Part shown: in pieces, positions 1-12,740 of the stretch
Numbering within the stretch: the first letter of the stretch is position 1
Layout of the letters: each line of letters opens with the position of its first letter
Made by a program: the position numbers and the translations under genes
Notes under the pieces: model-generated
Database searches by the model: none
The model's input: only the letters and a program-made list of their open reading frames with translations
What the model was told of the DNA's origin: nothing
Assembly (NCBI GenBank): GCA_024336345.1
Contig: JANFOG010000003.1
Coordinates: 1,742,501-1,806,500, forward strand
Direction of reading: 5' to 3'
DNA length: 64,000 bases
DNA from: Mariannaea sp. PMI_226
Taxonomy: Eukaryota; Ascomycota; Sordariomycetes; Hypocreales; Nectriaceae

Positions 1-1344
1 CAATTGAGAATGCATTGTCAAACAATCCTATCCCGCAACACTTCCGAGACTTGCCCATCTCCACTAATCCTCCACTACCATCACGATTCTAATGCAGTCC
101 CTCCGAGACCACATCTCGGAGTCCAAAACGCTGTTGTTCTACTTACCTGCCTATCTCTTCAATGCCAAACACACATTGGCAATTGGCTCATTGTAGCTTT
201 CGCCAATAGGCTTCATTGCACTCTCGTCGGTCGTATTCTTGCTCCAGGTGATGCTGTGTGACCTCGAGCAAAGGGACTAAGTGTAGAAATTAGTAGTTTT
301 GACGGTATAGAAACCTATTATCAATTCTTGTCTTGCATTTATGCAATTGCACTGATGCCGAGACCCGAGAGGTGCTAGACGAAAAGAGAATACGACACCG
401 CCAAGCAGCCCTATCAAAAACCAAAATCGAATATTGTATGAGACGTCCTCCGCCCCCCGCCCCCCTGTACTCAAACTAATGCACGCTTCTCGATCTGCGT
501 CGGCGACGTGAGATGCAAACGCGGGCCGATGTAAGCAAAGCCGAGCCGCTGTAACGTGGGTTTGTGTGCGACAAGGATGGGAGCCTTACTCTTTCTAGGG
601 CTTACCGCCTCTTGTTGACAGATAATCTGGGGTACGATCAGCCAATTACCCGCTCACCTACCCCCATGAGCAAAACATCAAGAACTGGACCTGTAACTTG
701 ACCTTGCCCTCTTGATCGAACATACGTAGCTCCATCAAATCAGACCGATCATCGCAGAGGTAGCAGCCGCACTAGGTACTCTAAATTAGCTAAAGGACAA
801 GGCTCTCAGAATGACTCCCATAAGGCCTTTCCATTGACACTGATGGCCATGAACATTGTAATGAAAAGCGTAAGGGTACACATGAAGGAGCAGATTAAAA
901 TTCCAATGATTATGCAGTTGTATTTCCACAGTAACCTGCAAAATGCCTTTTTTTTTCTTCTTCTTTTTCTTAACCAAGTCCAGCACAAATGTGCCCAACT
1001 CTCCTTCAATGGTAACCCCAAATACTCGCTCTGACAACCGGAGGTCATAGGGTAGGTGGGCTACATATGCTATGCAATCTACCCCACGTCGTTTTCGTAG
1101 ACGGGCCGTTACAACCATACTGTCTTATAATAATACATCTGTCTGTGAGCGACTGTCTCAGCCTCCACCTCAGCTGTGGCGATCTCCCTCTACCATGATG
1201 AAAAGAGCGATATCCGAGTAAATACACGTTAAAGTAGTATGCGTAGTTTACGAAGGTTAAACATGAAAAAAGAAAGGAAAAAGGCGGTGGTTGAAAGAAG
1301 ATGAAATACGAGGCCATGGTTCATTTGTATGGAGGATTTCCCAA
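1..1344. other. gene-free stretch upstream of the hydrophobin
   Basis: I see no supportable gene. The longest open frame (786-1118, minus) owes its poly-lysine run to a T-rich tract near 950-970 and resembles no family I know. The last few hundred bases are presumably the hydrophobin promoter. Confidence 0.6.
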
Positions 1345-1352
1345 TATATAAA
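1345..1352 (+). promoter_or_regulatory. TATA box of the hydrophobin gene
   Basis: TATATAAA lies 142 bp before the ATG at 1494. A CT- and CA-rich, ATG-free leader follows (about 1380-1490), typical of strongly expressed fungal genes. A TATA box fits the burst-like expression usual for hydrophobins. Confidence 0.6.
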
Positions 1353-1493
1353 CCAGCTCTCCTGGCCTCCCAATTCCAAATATCTCATCACTCTCATCTA
1401 CTTCAGCTTCATCTCAACAGCATCTCAATAATCAAACCCTCAACTTCTCTCACACCCTATTCCTGAGTCCAACCCCCTCAAACAACCTTCAAG

Positions 1494-2191
1494 ATGATGT
1501 TCAAGTCCCTTGTCCTCTGCCTCGCTGCCGTCGCTGTCGCGGCTCCCACCTACCCAGTCAAGAATGACTACCCAGTCAAGGGCGACGTCTCAGGCAAGGG
1601 TGATTACTCAGTCAAGGGTGATCACTCGGACAAGGGTGACTACTCCGTCAAGGCTCATGTCCCACATGATGATGACGATGACTACAAGGTCCACGTCGGC
1701 TACGAGGATGATGAGGATGATGATGAGGATGATGACCACTACTCTGGCGATAAGGACCACCACTATTCTGACGATGACGATGAAGACTACGGTTCTGGCG
1801 ACCATGGCCATCACTCCGGCAAGGGCAATCACCACACTGGAAAAGGCGATCACTCAACCACGAGCAACACCTCGGGTGATGTTTGTGGCAACGGTAACAC
1901 CGTCCATTGCTGCGATTCCGAAACCGCCAAGAAGTTGACCAACACCGGACTCATTCCCATTGGACTGGACCTCGAGAACCTCCTCGGCCAATGCAATGAG
2001 GTCACTGTTGCCGTTCTTGGTGTCGCTGTTCCCGTCAAAAGCCAGTGCTCTCAGCAGACTGTTTGCTGTGGCAAGTCTCAGCAGAATGTAAGTTGGCCGG
2101 TGTTTATGTTTTCTATACTCTACAACGCAAGTTCACTAACAATCGAGTACAGGGTCTGGTCAACTTGGGCTGCACCAACGTGAACCTGTAA
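1494..2191 (+). CDS. class I hydrophobin with a long Asp/His-rich N-terminal insert
   Basis: A secreted amphipathic protein expected to assemble into rodlet layers on aerial hyphae or spores. Exons are 1494-2087 and 2153-2191. The 65-bp intron starts GTAAGT, has CTAAC at about 2136-2140 and ends ACAG. The protein is 210 residues. Residues 1-17 are a signal peptide. Residues about 18-127 form a linker with repeats of the type KGDYSVKGDHSDKGD, then runs of Asp and many His. The C-terminal 80 residues hold eight Cys in the order C-X7-CC-X26-C-X17-C-X5-CC-X12-C, which matches class I spacing and not class II. The last Cys is in exon 2, so the intron is needed for a complete fold. Two ATGs (1494, 1497) are adjacent and I took the first. 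The linker is far longer than the usual 20-40 residues before the first Cys. Confidence 0.93.
1555..1860 (+). repeat. KGD-type repeats and GAT/GAC-rich low-complexity tract in the hydrophobin
   Basis: Short in-frame repeats of about 18-30 bp (encoding S/V-K-G-D-x-S) run into GAT/GAC triplets that encode Asp runs interleaved with His, Tyr and Gly. The tract keeps the reading frame and is expected to vary in length between strains. Confidence 0.7.
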
Positions 2192-4353
2192 ATCATTACA
2201 AACCGTCTAGAGCTAGAGCTTGGTTCTTGGAATATGGAGACTGGATCATTTGCAATGATGTAATGCGATGACGATGGACTAATTAATAAACGGAGGAAGG
2301 AGAGTGCACATGATTTTCGCTTCTGTCACCTGGCAAAGTCGGTATTGTATACAATTTCCATTGTACATTTCTGCACTTTGCATATAATGAAAAGCTTTTT
2401 TATTTCCTTAATAAGATAGAATGAGTATCTCTATGATTGCTCGTTAATACAAAAAGGTGATGATCACACAACATTTCCATCATAATCATCTTATAACAAA
2501 AAATTTCGAGAACACCACTTGATTATTACATAAGTTGGTAGTGGAAGACACTATTCTCATCTCAAGACTATACCAGCAATAACTAAATGATTTCTACGTC
2601 CCAAATGCAAGTATGACAGCTAGTGACCTAAACAATAAATGAAGAGTTTCCTTCAGGTGTTTTCTCTGAGGGCGGTTCTAGGATGAATACCTAACAAACC
2701 ATACAGGGAGTCAATTACGATAAAAAATGTCGCCTTGGATCATGTGCTTTGAATCTTATTGCCATTATAGGTACTCTTGTTCCCAAACCCCATCCAGGAT
2801 CACAGTCCGCTTCCTCGACAGAACATAATCGTTCTGCCCATGTAAACAGTGACTACAGATTTATGATATTCCCGTCTTGTCGATCTCCCAATCTGTGCTG
2901 CAATCCAGGCAGGGTTTTTATACAACGGGAGGCTGGACCAGCCATACGAGGATAAGAGGGGCCCGTTTGAATTGATCCGAGCAAATTCATGCTGCCGAAG
3001 CGGAAGCTGCAATGGTGTAGTTATTTATCGTGCCATCATCAGAGCTCTCTTTTCCCAATATGCCGTTATCTCGTGCATCCCTGCTTCACTATCTGGCAAA
3101 TAGCCTCATATAGTTTCAACTACAAGTGTTTCTTAGTTTATGCACTAGTTATAGATCCTCTCTAGATTCTTAGTAAAGAGCTCTTGATAGTTGACTAGCT
3201 TAGAATCCGTAGGCGAATCATTGATGTCCATGGAACCTGTGCACATGATAATTCTGCCGCCTCAGCCTTCTGTTCACGTCTTGACCAAAGACCTTCTCCT
3301 CCCTTATACAAAAACTTCTCTTCATAACAACCATGGAGGGACATGTACTACAACTTCGTCGCGCACAGGAAGTCAAAGTTATCGACGAGGCACGACCAAG
3401 AGCTCAAGCAGTCCTATTCCGACAGGATGGGTGGATGTGCGCGCCTCCGGCAGTGTCCTTTTGATCTGAATTTGGATGGCACCTGAAACGCTACGAACCA
3501 AGGAAGGTGAATAGATGATTTCATAACGCCTTGGAAAGGAGAGCCAGATAGAATGGTGATACCAACAGAAACCGAAGGGATTGCCCTATCTTAATTTGTT
3601 ATAGATAATAAAATTACCCATTTCTGGTGTTTCCAGTTGCTTAGGGGTTGAAAACTACATCTTTCGGTATTGATACCATGCTTCAACCAAGATGTTTCTG
3701 GGGCTAGAAAGTCTCTGGGTGAGAAGAAATGTAAGCCATTTTCTTGACCCTAGCCTATTCTTGGCACCTTTTCTGATGGATACACTAGTCGTAAAATTGG
3801 GGCACCTTGGACTGAGAGTCTAGGTATACTCGAACTTCTTTTTTATTAGTATTTAATCAGCTAACTTGAGGGTGAGCTTGAACAATTTTGGCACATTTTG
3901 TGGCTCTAGATCTTGCTCCTACATTGCCCTGCATTGTTCTCATGTAGAAACCAAAAATTTGCCAATGACAATAGCATGGCCCGTCACCCTATTATGATTA
4001 GAATCTGTAGGGTAAGGCAAAGGTGAGAACTCTCCTTCACAGTAGTTCTCTAGGGTATGGATTACTCCTACTTTGGCAACTTAGTCATGTCGAGCATTGA
4101 AATAAAAGAACTAAATAGCATGGATGAAAATGAACATGAATTTCTCAGAGCCGTCAAACAAATCAAGGCATTTCACAGCTAAAAAGGCAGCGTTCAATAA
4201 ACTCTCTCATATAATTATCGCAAAAGAAGCTGTCCATGAGTGGCTCAGTATCACATAGAGCGACCCAAAGTTGGACGGCAACGATTCCGAAGAATGTGAC
4301 CGGATCAAGCACTCACCGCACCACTTCACAGGGCCTTTGATGGCGCCCATGTC
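2192..4353. other. 2.2-kb gene-free stretch
   Basis: It holds the hydrophobin 3' region and AT-rich DNA with many stop codons in all frames. No protein family, RNA gene or clear repeat is recognisable. The 3' end of the minus-strand amine oxidase borders it. Confidence 0.6.
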
Positions 4354-7372
<3,019 letters not shown>

Positions 7373-9039
7373 ATGGGCGACTCCATCATCAACGAGCATC
7401 TCGCTGGAACAGAACGCATCATCAAGTCAGAGGGACATGAGGCTACACTCATCCCGCAACCGACAGCATCGCCCAACGACCCTCTGAATTGGTCTCCCTG
7501 GCGCAAGTACTGGCATGCCTTCCTTGTACTTTTCATCGTTGGTCTCACGGCCGCTACCAGCAACGATGCCGGCAGCGCCTCCGATGCCATGCTGGATATG
7601 GGCATAAGTGAAAACATTGAGAACATCGGAGCCGGCGTCCTGTTTGCTGGTATCGGATACACAACTTTTCTTCTCTCGCCGCTGCCAGCCCTTTACGGCC
7701 GGCGCAGCACATACCTGATCTGCCTACTGTCTTCCATCATTGGCAGTGTTTGGTTCGCCAAGTCTAGGCATGCTACCGATGCCATTTGGAGCCAGCTTTT
7801 CGTTGGCGCCTCAGAATCATGCGCTGAGGCAGCCGCCCAACTTTCGCTGTCTGAGTTGTTCTACAGTCACCAGAGAGGCATGGTACTGGGTCTTTACATT
7901 CTGGCAACCAGTATTGGAACATTTCTCGGGCCATTGTTTGCCGGTCTCATTGCTGATGACGATCGGATTGGCTGGTCGTGGATCGGCTGGTTTGCCGTCA
8001 TCATCAGCGTTGTTACTCTTATTGTGTTTTTGTTTGCCTTCGAGGAGACGACATTCAATCGCAGAGCTGTCCTTGAAGGTGTCCGTGTGATGAGCTCCAA
8101 CGCGGAAACCGACAACAAGAAGGAGGATTGGTCAAGGAACGAAAGTGAACCTCAAGCTGTCGAGGCAGCAAGCAACATGGTAGACAAACCCAAAACATAC
8201 TGGCAGCGCATTGCGCTTGTGACGCCATCACCGTTGCTCAAGGGGATCGGCTTCAAGCAGTATTTCCAAATGCTCTTTCAGACCTTGCGCGTCTTTAGCT
8301 TCCCTGCCGTGCTGTACGCCGGCCTGCAATGGGGAGCTCAGGACGCTTGGCTGACTTTTTACCTGACAGTGCAGGAAGACAATTACTACGACGATCCATG
8401 GGACTACGGCGACACAGCCGTAGCGCTGATGAATATTCCTACTCTGATTGGTGCCCTCATTGGCTGTGTATACGGCGGTTGGTTTTCTGATCGGTTTGTT
8501 GAGTGGAAGGCGCGGAAGCGAGGTGGTATTAGCGAAGCAGAAGACCGCCTGCTGCTCATGTATCCGGCCGCCATCATCAACCCGGCTGGTCTGATGCTGT
8601 TTGGCATTGGATCTGGGAAAGGCTGGCTTTTCCCCAAGCTGTGGGCGGCTTATGTCGGACTTGGTTTCATAGGATTTGGCTGGGGATGTGCTGGAGATAT
8701 CGGTACGTTATGGCACATCTTTCATCACTGAGGAATGATGGAGGCATGTATTGATTGAACATCACAGCACTTAGTTACCTTGCCGACTGCTACCCCGATA
8801 TGATCTTGGAGGGAATGGTGGGAGTGGCCGTGATCAACAACAGCATCGCTCTGATCTTCACCTTTTGCACCGGTATCTGGATGGATACACAGTCGCTCTC
8901 CCAAGTCTTCATCGCAATTGGTGTCCTCTCCTTCTTTTTCTTCATGACGACCCTGCCCATGCATTATTGGGGCAAGGCCGCTCGACGCAAGACGGCTGGC
9001 ATGTACAACAGATTTATTCTGAGCCGCGATGGCCAATGA
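7373..9039 (+). CDS. MFS transporter, DHA1/HOL1-like
   Basis: A twelve-helix major facilitator expected at the plasma membrane and proton-coupled. Exons are 7373-8702 and 8768-9039. The 65-bp intron splits a codon (GAT ATC G/CA) and restores G-D-I-A-L-S-Y-L-A-D. The product is 533 residues. The start is ATG 7373 (ACAATGG); the open frame extends upstream only from a TTG. The N-terminus contains NDPLNWSPWRKYW, the hallmark that precedes helix 1 in fungal DHA1 transporters of the HOL1/multidrug type. Motif A-like YGRRSTY follows helix 2. A large central loop (about residues 235-285) separates the two halves. Yeast Hol1 is a polyamine transporter, which is notable next to an amine oxidase. Drug or secondary-metabolite export is the alternative. 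Confidence 0.85.
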
Positions 9040-9560
9040 CTCGTTGGGCCTGGCTGGTTAGGCTTCCATTGTCGCCCGTCTTGGTGGATTTATGTATCGA
9101 AATTGGCTCAACTTTCCATAAAAGAATCTGCATCGCTCGTTCACACTGCAGATGGCCGACTCGGCCAACATCTTCAGTTTTCTGTAGGTCGTACACACCT
9201 TTGTAGATCCACTTCCATTACAGCTATTATGTATTCGAAATTGATCATGATATTTTCATACTCAATCAGCTTCATACCCGTCGAAAATTATTAAGAATTG
9301 AGTGCAGTCCTGTTCTCCATTTCGCCTATCCTTCATTGGTTTTGCTCCTCAGCCTTCCCATGTACCAAAGTCGCCGTACTCACTCCCAATATCAATACAC
9401 CAAACCAATCCAGCCACATGGGACGAGGGCTCCCTCCCCGGCTCCCAGTGTTTCACGGCCCTCTGAAGAAGACGGCAGTTGTTGTACGATGCTGGACTCA
9501 TTATTAGGCTTCTTATTGCGGCGCTCGCCGTGATCGACGCTTTTTGAGGGGTACTTACTC
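9040..9560. other. convergent intergenic spacer
   Basis: It lies between the 3' ends of the MFS gene (plus) and the bZIP-like gene (minus) and probably holds both polyadenylation regions. No gene or repeat was found. Confidence 0.6.
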
Positions 9561-10466
9561 TCATAACAAAATAGGGAAAGGCGGCGAGTTTTCCATCAAT
9601 TTGTCTAAATCTATATGCTCGAACATGGATTGTTCGTTACTCTCCGAGTGGAAGCCAAGCAAATCTGGTGGATTTGGTCTCCCGGCAGGTTGGAAACCAA
9701 TCGGAGACTGTTGGTAGCTTCGTGGAGGAGGACTCGACTGATGCCCCGGCATGACTGGGGTCGAATGCGGCCGAACATTTCCCCTTGGTGAAGGGATATC
9801 AGGATTCCTAGTACCCTGGGGCATGCGATTGTTTGGAAGCCTTGGGACAGAGGACATAAAAGACGCAGGAGCCCGAAATTGAGCACTCAGCGGCCGAGGC
9901 TCTGATGACCTTTGGGGTGTGAGCATAGGCTGCAACGGTCGAGATGTATCGCCTGGTGTTACTGGCTGTTGTATCGGTGTTTGGCTAAATGAAGCTTGCA
10001 TAGCAGAGCGGTTTTGCAAGTGATACTCGATGGCTTGGTTGTTGAGGCCTTGCATATGGAGGAGAGCACGCAGCTGAGCGTTTTCTTCGGACAGTCTTCG
10101 GTTTTCCTTTTCAATTGCCCTGGCAGTCTGCTGGACTCCCGATGTGCCTTGCATCGCTACCAGGTCGTACCCCTTTGATCTGTTTTCGCGTTCAGACAAC
10201 CGAGCTCTTCTCCGAGCTTTGGCTCTCTCTTGGTGCTGCCTTAGCGTTGAGGAAAGATAGTTCCCTAAAACAGAGAGGTGTGCGGTGGGAAGAAGAGGGG
10301 TACCTACTGAGACCTGTGACATTTTTGTGTCCTGGACTAAAGTAGTTCGACTAGGCCCTTGAATTGGAGAGGGGGCCGTAGGGGGACGGGTAGGACGAGT
10401 CTTGGGGAGGAGGTCGAGGAGGTCTAGAGCAGTGACACGCCCAGTTGACAGCTCGGAGCGAAGCAT
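9561..10466 (-). CDS. bZIP-like transcription factor candidate
   Basis: A single open frame of 301 residues from ATG 10466. ATG 10322 (AAAATGT context, 253 residues) is an alternative start. A basic stretch (QERAKARRRARLSEREN) is followed about 30 residues later by a leucine-rich helix with KENRRL and EENAQLRALL, and then the motif Q-x-I-x-Y-H-L. This ENxxLRxLL module is common in fungal bZIP-type regulators. The rest is Pro/Ser/Gln-rich and disordered, ending in an acidic-hydrophobic patch (MFEHIDLDKLMEN) that could be an activation segment. The basic region lacks a clear N-x7-R signature at the standard distance from the zipper, so DNA binding is not certain. The open frame runs upstream to 10742 through a GA microsatellite; I consider that part non-coding. 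It shares its module with the gene at 24425-25900. Confidence 0.6.
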   Translation of the reverse strand: MLRSELSTGRVTALDLLDLLPKTRPTRPPTAPSPIQGPSRTTLVQDTKMSQVSVGTPLLPTAHLSVLGNYLSSTLRQHQERAKARRRARLSERENRSKGYDLVAMQGTSGVQQTARAIEKENRRLSEENAQLRALLHMQGLNNQAIEYHLQNRSAMQASFSQTPIQQPVTPGDTSRPLQPMLTPQRSSEPRPLSAQFRAPASFMSSVPRLPNNRMPQGTRNPDIPSPRGNVRPHSTPVMPGHQSSPPPRSYQQSPIGFQPAGRPNPPDLLGFHSESNEQSMFEHIDLDKLMENSPPFPILL

Positions 10467-10680
10467 AATAGAGCCACCGCCCAGGAACCATTTGGCATGT
10501 TTATAAGAGTCAATTGAAGACAACAGCAGCTTAATAAATGCGTAAGTGGCGTACAGGATATGATTACTAAGGGCATATCTTGTCTCACACGTCGAGATGG
10601 ACGAGTTTCCCTCCGTACGTACATCTTCTTGCCTGCTTTTCCAACGAGAAACTCGCTGCAGGGGACGTGCGCGCGACTTG

Positions 10681-10703
10681 CTCTCTCTCTCTCTCTCTCT
10701 CTC
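10681..10703. repeat. CT dinucleotide microsatellite
   Basis: About 11 uninterrupted CT units in the leader of the bZIP-like gene. Read on the minus strand it is a GA tract, which would create an artificial Arg-Glu run if translated. Confidence 0.9.
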
Positions 10704-10723
10704 CCTCCCAAGAGACATGCTTC

Positions 10724-11062
10724 TCAACAAAAGGCAAAACAATTGGCCTGTGTGACAATCAAGGTTATGGCTGGCTCACTGTATACCACTGCTAGTCTGT
10801 TGGTTTCTTGCCTGTGAATCCTGTGATATGGGACCAGTACTTGTCGATGGCAGAAAATCGTTGGTTCCCTGAGGCGTCTGACGGCCTCCAAGGCTTGGAT
10901 TTTGGGGCAGATCGTGACAATGTCGTGTAACCGCGTCCCCCCTTCTCTAGTCCAGTCAAACCCGGTGGTTGGAGAGATGTCGGCGGCAACTTTGATGCAG
11001 GTTGCTGCAGAAGCAAATGTACGAAACAACTCAGAATCACCGGATTTACCCGCTCTAGACAT
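10724..11062 (-). CDS. uncharacterised 112-residue ORF
   Basis: It starts with ATG and has a protein-like composition, with helical Ala/Arg/Val segments such as LEAVRRLREP. I recognise no family. It lies directly upstream of the bZIP-like gene on the same strand, so it could be an unlinked small gene, a 5' exon of that gene or a chance ORF. Another minus frame (10792-11040) is also open over the same DNA, which weakens the case. Confidence 0.25.
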   Translation of the reverse strand: MSRAGKSGDSELFRTFASAATCIKVAADISPTTGFDWTREGGTRLHDIVTICPKIQALEAVRRLREPTIFCHRQVLVPYHRIHRQETNRLAVVYSEPAITLIVTQANCFAFC

Positions 11063-11854
11063 TTCGAGTGGTGAGAGAGAGCTCCATGATGCCCACCCCG
11101 CCCACCTTGCTACCCAAAGCGACTTTGTTAGTTTTCTTAATTACTACAAACCAATCTCTAGTACCTGAATGACCTATGTGCTGAATGCGCACAGTATCTC
11201 CATTTGCATTCCAGGTAACCTAGAGAAATAACCTGTGCAGCGGAGTCCCAGGTAGTCGAAGAGCTGACCTTGCCATGGACACACACATGCACAGCTATAT
11301 ATCATCTATGCACAGATATATTATATTTATGCACAGATGTATATAAATATACATGTGTTTATATAGATATATATCCATGACACCTGATGTCGTTAGTACT
11401 ACTTACAAAACTCGCAAGTATGGACCAAGCTTGCTCGTCCCAAAGCGAACAGGCCCTTAAAGCTATATATTGCGGGACCAACTCCAGCCCCTCACACCGC
11501 TATCCCCAGCAGAATGCAGGGCTCTAGATCAAAATCTAGGTACAGAGGCCCCTGTAAAGCATCGAATTTGTGACGGAACCTCACACTGGTGGACACTGGC
11601 AGCCTCCTGCTCCAAGGGAGAGGTTGACAGGAACTAGAACTCCTCACATATCGCATTGCTTGTCTATATTAAATGTGGTTTTATACCAACTGTAAGTTGG
11701 TCGTTTCTACTAATTAGCCTACAGATGTATGCTTCTACAACGCCGCCCACTGATTATCACTGATTATCCTTCCGCGCAATTATCACTCCCTTCCCGCTCC
11801 TACTCCTCTTCCACATCATTTCCTTCTGGGAGAGCGCAGCCAGCGGCCCAGATA
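11063..11854. other. gene-free, locally AT-rich spacer
   Basis: It holds an AT-rich tandem repeat (listed separately) and no supportable coding region. Confidence 0.6.
11289..11351. repeat. three-unit 21-bp tandem repeat
   Basis: Units start at 11289, 11310 and 11331. Each begins GCACAG and continues with about 15 bp of A/T. The flank 11352-11385 is also almost pure A/T. The function is unknown. Confidence 0.75.
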
Positions 11855-12740
11855 TCAAGTCCTTTTCTGCTGTTCGAGTAATTCCCTCCCTCGGTTTACA
11901 ACGCGAGCATTTTCAATGATAGAATCTTCACCCTCGCCATCAACCGCGAGGTACGTCATGAATGCACCCAACTCATCAATTCGAATGGCCCAGTTCTCAC
12001 CCATTATGGTGCTCATCGAGGTGAGCAGGCCAACCATGCCACCGCCCGTGATTGTCTTCGCCACAACTCCTCCTGGCTTCACTACAAAAGATTTCCAAAC
12101 GGCTGCATGATTTTTCTCACGCGCAAGAGTTTTGGTCTCGAGTTGGCCCTAACCTCATCTCGCTCGTTAGAATTGAAAAACAAGTAGGCTTGAAGTTGTG
12201 ACGCGTGTACTGCTAGGCCTTGAACCATACCTTGATCTTTCGTGGCTTTTCAAGAAACCACAGCTTTTTGTCTTGGTCCTGGCGTACGAATTTACCACTC
12301 AATTGGATGAATCGAAATCGGGGTCTTGATCCACTAGGCCTCGCTTCCAAGACACGGGTCATGTTTTCTTGAAATGCAAGCGGGTACTCCAAGTCGGCAG
12401 CGAGGCTTCCTGTGTACGTTCCCATAGCCCTGTTCTCCGTATAAGTTCGAGTCGTCCATTTAATTCCAGGTCTCGCTTGGGGTTACTGAGAAGACAACAT
12501 TCTTCTCCATCAGACTCACCAAATCATAGCAGCGGCATCTGCGTGTTCGCGCAATAAGTCGTCAGGCCATATGGAAAAATCCTTGACTACAACACTCTTG
12601 AGCTTCGGGTGGTCAGACACTTCGGGAGCCAAGTCCCGACGCACGAACGCGGTGACACTAGAGACATGTGGGTGAGCGAGGCACTGAATGAGGGCTTCGC
12701 CTCCAATCATTCCACTTGCACCAACAATGAGGATCTTCAT
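11855..12740 (-). CDS. small NAD(P)-binding Rossmann-fold protein (NmrA/atypical SDR-like)
   Basis: Probable NAD(P)H-binding reductase/epimerase-like protein or redox sensor. Exons on the minus strand are 12740-12520, 12429-12231 and 12148-11855; introns are 90 and 82 bp. Phases agree and give 237 residues. The N-terminus is KILIVGASGMIGGEAL, a GxxGxxG dinucleotide site right after the start, followed by V-T-A-F-V-R-R, where the arginines favour NADP(H). The exon 1-2 join gives A-M-I-W-A-M-G-T-Y-T-G-S. The C-terminal part includes WKSFVVKPGGVV. The length is typical of atypical SDRs without a large substrate domain. GTG at 12746 is in frame but ATG 12740 is the natural start. The substrate is not inferable. 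Confidence 0.82.

Noticed and set aside
1510..1938. 142-codon Met/Thr/Arg-rich ORF
   Set aside because: Out-of-frame reading of the hydrophobin repeats.
10282..10320. Possible 39-bp intron (GTACCC...TTTTAG) in the bZIP-like gene
   Set aside because: Phase would fit, but the length is below the usual minimum for fungal introns and the unspliced frame is open.
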